Positions 7,840-12,080 of a DNA stretch of 12,080 nt are shown in pieces (positions within the stretch are counted from its first letter, which is position 1; every line of letters begins with the position of its first letter). Below the pieces are notes generated by a model. It did not search any database. It saw nothing but the letters and a program-made list of their open reading frames with translations, and was not told where the DNA came from. This DNA comes from a bacterium (GTDB lineage: Bacteria; UBP14; UBA6098; B30-G16). The translations under genes and the position numbers were made by a program. Location of the stretch: positions 1 through 12,080 of the forward strand of contig JAMOPH010000212.1 of NCBI GenBank assembly GCA_027064665.1, read 5' to 3'.

Positions 7840-8337
7840 TCAAAGTTTTATTCCCTCAAGTTCAAGGAGTTTTCTTTTCACATCAATTCCGGCGGAAAAG
7901 CCGCCCAAATCTCCGTTTTTTCCCACCACTCTGTGGCAGGGGATAATTATCGGTATTGGATTTGCTCCCAGTGCGCTGGCAACGCTTCTTACCGCCGAGG
8001 GTTTCCCGCATCTGCGGGCAAGTTCCGAATAGGTGATGACACTGCCGTAGGGAATTAAACTGGTTTCATACCATACCCGCTTTTGAAATGGGGTTCCCCA
8101 TAGAAACTTTGGTATTACGGAAAACACTTTACGCTCTTTGTTAAGATATTCAATTATCTCTTTGTGTGCTAAAATGTTATCACTTTTTACATTTATTCCC
8201 AGTTCCTCAAAACGGCGCCTTGTGGATGAGTCATCATCGCCCAGAACCACGGCAAACACAAACCACCTGTATCCAAAAACGCTCCCGGATACCACGGGAT
8301 GCTCAAACCTTGATGCGTAAACCTCTCGCAGTTGCAT
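7840..8337 (-). CDS. ogt: Methylated-DNA--[protein]-cysteine S-methyltransferase (Ogt/MGMT)
   Basis: This 165-residue suicide repair protein transfers alkyl groups from O6-alkylguanine (and O4-alkylthymine) to its own cysteine. The active-site motif IPCHRVVG gives Cys134. Upstream are TYSELARR (the Tyr103 region that rotates the damaged nucleotide) and SAVRSVASALGANP with Arg117 as the arginine finger. The end GGFSAGIDVKRKLLELEG is also standard. The N-terminal 75 residues are the poorly conserved cap domain. There is no AraC/Ada domain, so it is a repair enzyme rather than a regulator. AAGGAG (8349-8344) lies over the prfB stop codon, six bases before the ATG. It starts 11 bases after prfB and ends 17 bases before the protease ATG, so it is probably the middle gene of a three-gene operon. 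The symbol could equally be given as mgt or adaB. Confidence 0.93.
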   Translation of the reverse strand: MQLREVYASRFEHPVVSGSVFGYRWFVFAVVLGDDDSSTRRRFEELGINVKSDNILAHKEIIEYLNKERKVFSVIPKFLWGTPFQKRVWYETSLIPYGSVITYSELARRCGKPSAVRSVASALGANPIPIIIPCHRVVGKNGDLGGFSAGIDVKRKLLELEGIKL

Positions 8338-8348
8338 AGGGAACTCCT

Positions 8349-9429
8349 TTATTTGTTTCGCTGGGTGAGGAACGCCTCAATAAACCCCTCTAACTCACCG
8401 TCAAGGACCTTTTCGGGCTGGGAGACCTCATATCCGGTGCGCAGGTCCTTGACCATCTTGTATGGGTGAAGCACATAACTGCGGATTTGACTGCCCCATT
8501 CAATTTTTTTCTTTGACTTTTCGGTCTCGGCTTTTTTGCGCTCTTCCTCCTGTTTTTTGAGCGCCAGAAGTTTTGCCCGCAGAAGTTTCATCGCCAGTTC
8601 GCGGTTTTTGTGCTGGGACCTCTCCGCCTGACAGGTGACCACAACCCCCGTGGGGATGTGCGTAATTCTGACAGCGGTCTCAACTTTGTTCACATTCTGC
8701 CCGCCGTGACCGCCGGCACGGAAGGTGTCAATCTTCAGGTCCTTCTCATCAATCTCAATATCCTCGCTTTCCTCGGTCTCAGGATATGCGAACACCGAGG
8801 CGAACGATGTATGCCGGCGTCTGTTGGCGTCAAAGGGCGAGATTCTTACCAGCCGGTGCACGCCGATTTCCGCCTTCATATATCCGTAGGCATATTTCCC
8901 GTGGACCTCAATCACAGCGGACTTTATTCCCGCCTCCTCGCCGTCAAGTTTGTCAACCACGGTGGCTTTCCAGCCCATCCGCTCAAAAAAGCGCAGATAC
9001 ATCCTCAAAAGCATCTGTGCCCAGTCCTGCGCTTCGGTTCCGCCGGCGCCGGAGTGAATCTCCACCACGGCATCCGCCTCATCCTCCGGCTCGGAAAGAT
9101 AACTCTCTATCTCAAAAGCCCGCAGTTGTCTGTCAATTTCTTTGTATTCTGCCTCAAGTTCAGCGTATTCCGGGTCCTCCGGCGAGATTATCTCGGACAG
9201 TTCCTCAAAATCGTTGATTCGCCGCTCCAAAGATTTCGCCCGCTCTATTGTCTCCAGAATTCTTTTTCTTTCTTCTGCCAGTTTCTGTGCCTTTGCGGGG
9301 TCATCCCACACATCGGGGGCGGAAAGTTGCTCGTCTATCTCGGCAAGTTTCTCCTCAAGTTTGGGCAGGTCAAAGATACCCCCTTAGTTTCTCAAACCTC
9401 TCCCGCAAATCTGCAGATGTGGCAAGCAT
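8349..9429 (-). CDS. prfB: Peptide chain release factor 2, made by programmed +1 frameshift
   Basis: Release factor 2 recognises UGA and UAA and triggers peptide release at the ribosome. The gene starts at ATG 9429 behind AGGAGGT. After 19 codons the frame meets TGA at 9372-9370. Shifting +1 there joins the 340-codon main frame, giving 359 residues (E. coli has 365). The main frame has the codon-recognition motif Ser-Pro-Phe (about 197-199 of the joined protein), which marks RF2 rather than RF1. It also has the catalytic GGQ (about 242-244) in AGGHGGQNVNKVETAVR. The N-terminal coiled-coil domain (about 20-115) is lysine- and glutamate-rich, and HPYKMVKDLRTGYE near the end is also typical. RF2 abundance controls its own synthesis, because low RF2 lets the pause at UGA resolve by shifting. 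It is the first gene of the unit with the alkyltransferase and the protease. Annotation without the frameshift would give a truncated protein from an internal GTG at 9311. Confidence 0.97.
9369..9385 (-). promoter_or_regulatory. RF2 programmed +1 frameshift site
   Basis: On the minus strand the sequence reads AAGGGGGTATCTTTGAC. It comprises an internal SD-like AGGGGG, a three-base TAT spacer, the slippery CTT, and stop TGA followed by C, a poor termination context. Apart from the preceding bases this is the same AGG GGG TAT CTT TGA C arrangement known from E. coli prfB. The CTT tRNA slips to TTT in the +1 frame, after which GAC is read. Confidence 0.97.
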
Positions 9430-9447
9430 ACCAGCACCTCCTTTTTG
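9430..9447 (-). promoter_or_regulatory. prfB ribosome binding site and leader end
   Basis: The minus strand reads AAAAAGGAGGTGCTGGT and then ATG at 9429. AGGAGGT is a near-full match to the anti-SD, six bases before the ATG. It supports the short upstream frame as the true start of RF2. Confidence 0.85.
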
Positions 9448-9452
9448 AGGAT

Positions 9453-9480
9453 AAAATAGGAAAAAACGGGCACCTGTCCA
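9453..9480 (-). promoter_or_regulatory. Putative promoter of prfB-ogt-peptidase
   Basis: On the minus strand TGGACA (9480-9475, five of six to the -35 consensus) and TATTTT (9458-9453, four of six to the -10) are separated by 16 bp. The start codon lies 24 bp beyond the -10, implying a very short leader. No other good pair lies closer. Host sigma preference is not known. Confidence 0.35.
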
Positions 9481-9532
9481 GAGGAAAAAATTGGCTTGAC
9501 TATGAGGAGAAAAAGCAATTTTGGTTTAAGAA

Positions 9533-9548
9533 AATTCTTTGAAGAATT
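9533..9548. repeat. 16-bp palindrome in the divergent intergenic region
   Basis: AATTCTT-TG-AAGAATT is a perfect 7-bp inverted repeat around a 2-bp centre. It lies 104 bp upstream of prfB and 144 bp upstream of purF, in an AT-rich patch. It is symmetrical and of operator-like size, but could also be a small hairpin or chance in AT-rich DNA. No regulator gene is next to it. Confidence 0.5.
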
Positions 9549-9581
9549 CTCCGAACATTCAGCACGCCCCATACTAATACA

Positions 9582-9595
9582 CGCTTTGGGAAGCG
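9582..9595. repeat. Small hairpin in the purF leader or promoter region
   Basis: CGCTT-TGGG-AAGCG forms a 5-bp stem with a 4-base loop. There is no U tract after it on either strand, so it is not a terminator. It may be a binding site or structured leader segment; nothing more can be said from sequence. Confidence 0.35.
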
Positions 9596-9611
9596 CTCAC
9601 ATTACTTGCTC

Positions 9612-9640
9612 TTATCCGGTATGTTTTCCCGGGATAAAAT
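9612..9640 (+). promoter_or_regulatory. Weak putative purF promoter with flanking dyad
   Basis: TAAAAT (9635-9640) matches the -10 consensus at five of six positions, 51 bp before the purF ATG. The -35 at the right spacing, TTATCC (9612-9617), is poor. The same two elements include a dyad, TTATCC (9612-9617) with GGATAA (9632-9637), which may indicate an operator. A purine repressor site cannot be recognised with confidence. Confidence 0.25.
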
Positions 9641-9691
9641 TTCTCCGCCGATTTTTCTTGTGCACTTTGCTGGCGAGGATATCTTTTTCAG

Positions 9692-11098
9692 ATGGCGGAG
9701 GAAATCAAACATCACTGCGGGGTATTCGGCATAATGGGCGCCCCCGAGGCGGCGCGGATGACCTACCTTGGACTTTATGCCCTTCAACACCGCGGACAGG
9801 AAAGCGCAGGCATTGTCTCCACCGATGGAAAATTTATGTATGAGCACAAGGGCTTGGGGCTTGTGGCGGATGTCTTCGGCTCGCCCGATATTTTTGACAA
9901 ACTCCCCGGCGATGCCGCCATCGGGCACAACCGCTATTCAACCACCGGTTCAACTCTTTTTGTGAACACCCAGCCGTTTCTGATAAAGTGGCACAGGGGA
10001 TACATCGCCGCGGCACACAACGGAAATTTGGTCAACGCCCAGAGACTCCGCGAGCAGATGGAGCGCGAGGGCACAATTTTCCGCACTACCACCGACAGCG
10101 AGGTGGTCTTGCATCTTATCGCTCGCTCCCGGCGGAAGACTGTCCCGGAGATGATTGCCGATGCCCTCGGGCGGGTCAAGGGGGCGTTCTCTATGGTCTT
10201 TCTGACCCCCGAGATGCTGATAGGCGTCAAGGACCCGCATTCGTTCCGGCCGCTGGTGCTGGGGAGAAAGGGTTCCGCGTGGGTGCTGGCATCGGAGACC
10301 TGTGCCTTTGACATAATCGGTGCGGAGTTCGTCAGGTGTGTCAAGCCGGGGGAGATGGTTGTGATTCACCGCGGGGGTGGGGTGGAAAGTTTTTTCCCGT
10401 GGGGGGAGACTCCACCGGGTGGTGGCGCTGCGTGCATATTTGAGTTCATCTATTTCTCCCGCCCGGATTCGGTGGTTTTCGGCGCACCGGTAGAGAAAAT
10501 CCGCCGCCAGTTGGGGATTCAACTTGCCCGGGAACATCCCGCCGATGCGGACATCGTTATCGCGGTGCCGGATTCGTCCAACACCGCGGCGCTGGGATAT
10601 TCGCAGGAATCGGGAATCCCGTTTGAACTGGGACTGATTCGCAATCACTACATCGGGCGGACATTTATCCAGCCGACGCAGGAAATAAGGGAGTTCGGGG
10701 CGCGGCTCAAATACAACCCTGTCAGGTGGATTCTGGCGGGCAAGCGGGTCGTCGTGGTTGACGACTCCATCGTCCGCGGGACGACCAGCAGGCAGTTGGT
10801 GCGTCTGATTCGCGAGGCGGGGGCAAAAGAGGTGCATTTTCGGGTGGCGTCGCCGAAAATTGTGGCGCCGTGCTTTTATGGAATTGACACGCCCACCCGC
10901 GAGGAACTCATCGCGGCGAATATGACCGTTGACGAAATCTGCGATTTTATCGGTGCGGATTCGCTTGGGTATCTTTCGCTTGAGGGGCTTCTGTCCATTG
11001 AGGGGCTCCCCGATGTGGGATACTGCACCGCCTGTTTCGGCACGGATTACCCCGTCCCGCCCGAGGATGATTTTGACAAGACCAAGATGGAGCGGTGA
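9692..11098 (+). CDS. purF: Amidophosphoribosyltransferase (PurF), Fe-S type
   Basis: This 468-residue enzyme makes 5-phosphoribosylamine from PRPP and glutamine, the first committed step of de novo purine synthesis in the cytoplasm. The N-terminal-nucleophile glutaminase domain has Cys9 (HHCGVFGI) after an eight-residue leader, so the leader must be cleaved as in the Bacillus-type enzyme. Glutaminase motifs YALQHRGQES (29-38), GHNRYSTTG (78-86), AHNGNL and TDSEV follow. The phosphoribosyltransferase domain has the PRPP loop VVVVDDSIVRGTT (353-365). Cysteines 248, 394, 445 and 448 lie at the four ligand positions of the [4Fe-4S] cluster known in B. subtilis PurF, whereas the E. coli enzyme lacks the cluster. 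A GAGGA SD lies at 9675-9679, 12 bases before the ATG, a slightly long spacing. No other pur genes are in the window. A patatin gene follows 46 bases after the stop. Confidence 0.97.
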   Translation: MAEEIKHHCGVFGIMGAPEAARMTYLGLYALQHRGQESAGIVSTDGKFMYEHKGLGLVADVFGSPDIFDKLPGDAAIGHNRYSTTGSTLFVNTQPFLIKWHRGYIAAAHNGNLVNAQRLREQMEREGTIFRTTTDSEVVLHLIARSRRKTVPEMIADALGRVKGAFSMVFLTPEMLIGVKDPHSFRPLVLGRKGSAWVLASETCAFDIIGAEFVRCVKPGEMVVIHRGGGVESFFPWGETPPGGGAACIFEFIYFSRPDSVVFGAPVEKIRRQLGIQLAREHPADADIVIAVPDSSNTAALGYSQESGIPFELGLIRNHYIGRTFIQPTQEIREFGARLKYNPVRWILAGKRVVVVDDSIVRGTTSRQLVRLIREAGAKEVHFRVASPKIVAPCFYGIDTPTREELIAANMTVDEICDFIGADSLGYLSLEGLLSIEGLPDVGYCTACFGTDYPVPPEDDFDKTKMER

Positions 11099-11144
11099 TT
11101 CCCGCGGGATAATGGAGCGTTTTTAATTTTTCGGCGAGGTGATA

Positions 11145-12038
11145 ATGGGATTTTTAGAAAAGATTTTCCCGTCCAAGAGGATAGGGCTTGCGCTGGGAGC
11201 CGGCGGAGCGCGGGGACTTGCGCACATCGGCGTGATTCGTGCTCTTCAGGAGAGGGGATTTGAGATTGTGGGGGTTTCCGGGTCAAGTATGGGGGCGATT
11301 ATCGGCGCGATGTTTGCGTTTGAGCCGTCGTGGGAGGCGGTTTATGGGCGCCTTCGCGAGTATTTTGACCGCAACCGCGAAAAACTTTCTACTTTTGACA
11401 TATTCCGCGGTGGAGGAGACCCGTCAGAGGAGACAGTTCCCCGGGCGTTCAGGGCGATACGGGCGAGCATCTACCGCCTGCGAATGTATCGCCGCCTTAT
11501 CGGCGACAACCACATACTCGGTGATGATATCCTGCGGGAATTTATATGTGCAGTGCTGCCGGATGAGCGGATAGAAAATGCTAAAGTTCCTTTTGCTGTC
11601 GTGACTTACGATATTTTGACACAGCGTGAGGCGGTCTTTACGGCGGGTCCGGTCAGGGAGATTGTGATTGCCAGCAGTTCAATACCGGGGATATTCCCGC
11701 CGCAGGATGTTGATGGAATGCTTCTGGTGGACGGCGGGGCAATCTCGCCGGTGCCGGTGAATCCTCTGGTGGAAATGGGATTGAGAAAAATTTTTGCAGT
11801 TGATGTCTCTCCGCCGTCGTCGCGCAATAAGGATTTCTCAAATGCGGTAGAGGTGATATTTTCTGTTCTGAACGGGGCTTTGGATAAAATCAAGCGCACT
11901 GAACTTGAGCGTGCCAGTATGATTATTTCCCCGGGAATTAGTGGAATTGAGTGGTGGCGCTTTGAGTATTTTGACTCAATTATTAGAAAGGGATATAATA
12001 AAACGATTAGAATGCTGGTAAGTTCTGCATCAAAGTGA
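11145..12038 (+). CDS. Patatin-like phospholipase family protein (RssA-like)
   Basis: This 297-residue serine lipid acyl hydrolase of the patatin family uses a Ser-Asp dyad. Glycine-rich oxyanion motif GAGGARG lies at residues 18-24. The nucleophile elbow is GSSMG (46-50, Ser48). The catalytic Asp is in VDGG (Asp196), followed by SPVPV. Bacterial members of this size (often called RssA or NTE family) act on lysophospholipids or other acyl esters; the substrate here is unknown. There is no signal peptide or transmembrane segment, so it is probably cytoplasmic or peripheral. I chose ATG 11145 because GAGG (11136-11139) lies five bases ahead of it; an in-frame GTG at 11139 overlaps that SD. It follows purF by 46 bases without a clear terminator, so co-transcription is likely. 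C-terminal residues about 240-297 are basic and alpha-helical in character. Confidence 0.92.
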   Translation: MGFLEKIFPSKRIGLALGAGGARGLAHIGVIRALQERGFEIVGVSGSSMGAIIGAMFAFEPSWEAVYGRLREYFDRNREKLSTFDIFRGGGDPSEETVPRAFRAIRASIYRLRMYRRLIGDNHILGDDILREFICAVLPDERIENAKVPFAVVTYDILTQREAVFTAGPVREIVIASSSIPGIFPPQDVDGMLLVDGGAISPVPVNPLVEMGLRKIFAVDVSPPSSRNKDFSNAVEVIFSVLNGALDKIKRTELERASMIISPGISGIEWWRFEYFDSIIRKGYNKTIRMLVSSASK

Positions 12039-12080
12039 AGTAAAACCTGTGAGAGCCTTCGCATAATATGACCACACACT
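12039..12080. other. Window end, no supportable gene
   Basis: These 42 bases after the patatin stop contain no terminator hairpin that I can see. An ATG at 12068 opens a frame that runs off the window after four codons, with no convincing SD, so it cannot be called. Confidence 0.6.

Noticed and set aside
7841..7843. TTG as the start of the metallopeptidase, overlapping the alkyltransferase stop
   Set aside because: The SD GGAGGGGG lies between this TTG and the ATG at 7822 and serves the latter; the ATG also gives a clean signal peptide.
9309..9311. An internal GTG start giving a 320-residue RF2
   Set aside because: The upstream 39 codons are homologous to RF2 through the frameshift, and a strong SD precedes the ATG at 9429.
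9545..9559. CCGAACATT resembling one half of a Bacillus PurR PurBox upstream of purF
   Set aside because: It matches the core, but there is no second inverted box at the required spacing, and this PurR is a Firmicutes-type regulator unlikely in this host.
9496..9843. A 115-codon plus-strand frame spanning the prfB/purF gap
   Set aside because: It runs into purF in another frame, and its translation resembles no protein I know. The intergenic part looks like regulatory DNA.
1..12080. Defence system, mobile element, CRISPR array or prophage
   Set aside because: No transposase, integrase, nuclease, terminal inverted repeats, target duplications or spacer arrays were seen. The only direct repeats are the in-frame TSP3 units.

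Overview
The window looks like a chromosomal segment from a Gram-negative bacterium of the FCB type (the Bacteroidetes relatives, or one of the uncultured phyla around them such as Zixibacteria, WOR-3, Cloacimonadota or KSB1). The reasons are an OmpA-type envelope protein with calcium-binding thrombospondin-3 repeats, a beta-barrel protein resembling the DUF6029 family, and a secreted protease ending in a YPNPFN-type C-terminal sorting domain as used by type IX secretion. I cannot name the species or phylum from the sequence alone. Shine-Dalgarno sites are strong (AAGGAGG, AGGAGGT), and all seven complete genes look intact. I see no tRNA, rRNA, CRISPR array, transposon or prophage.

Layout. 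Positions 1-131 hold a strong rho-independent terminator of an upstream transcription unit and a probable promoter. The plus strand then carries ompA/TSP3 (132-2246), a hairpin and promoter region, dnaN (2363-3490), and a DUF6029-like outer-membrane barrel (3495-4856) four bases after dnaN. A minus-strand unit converges on this with only five bases between stop codons. In transcription order it is prfB (9429-8349, with a programmed +1 frameshift), an O6-alkylguanine-DNA alkyltransferase (8337-7840), and a large secreted thermolysin-like metallopeptidase (7822-4862). A 262-bp divergent intergenic region (9430-9691) with several dyad symmetries separates prfB from the plus-strand pair purF (9692-11098) and a patatin-like phospholipase (11145-12038). 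The last 42 bases hold no supportable gene.

How the genes relate. Housekeeping functions (sliding clamp, peptide release factor 2, first enzyme of purine synthesis, DNA repair) are interleaved with envelope and secreted proteins. There is no evident single pathway or defence system. The best-supported regulatory feature is the RF2 autoregulatory frameshift: an SD-like AGGGGG, then CTT TGA C, after 19 codons, joined to the main reading frame to give 359 residues. The less-described parts are the DUF6029-like barrel co-transcribed with dnaN, the architecture of the 986-residue protease (including a probable glutamine-amidotransferase-like fold of unknown role), and a block duplication in the TSP3 array.
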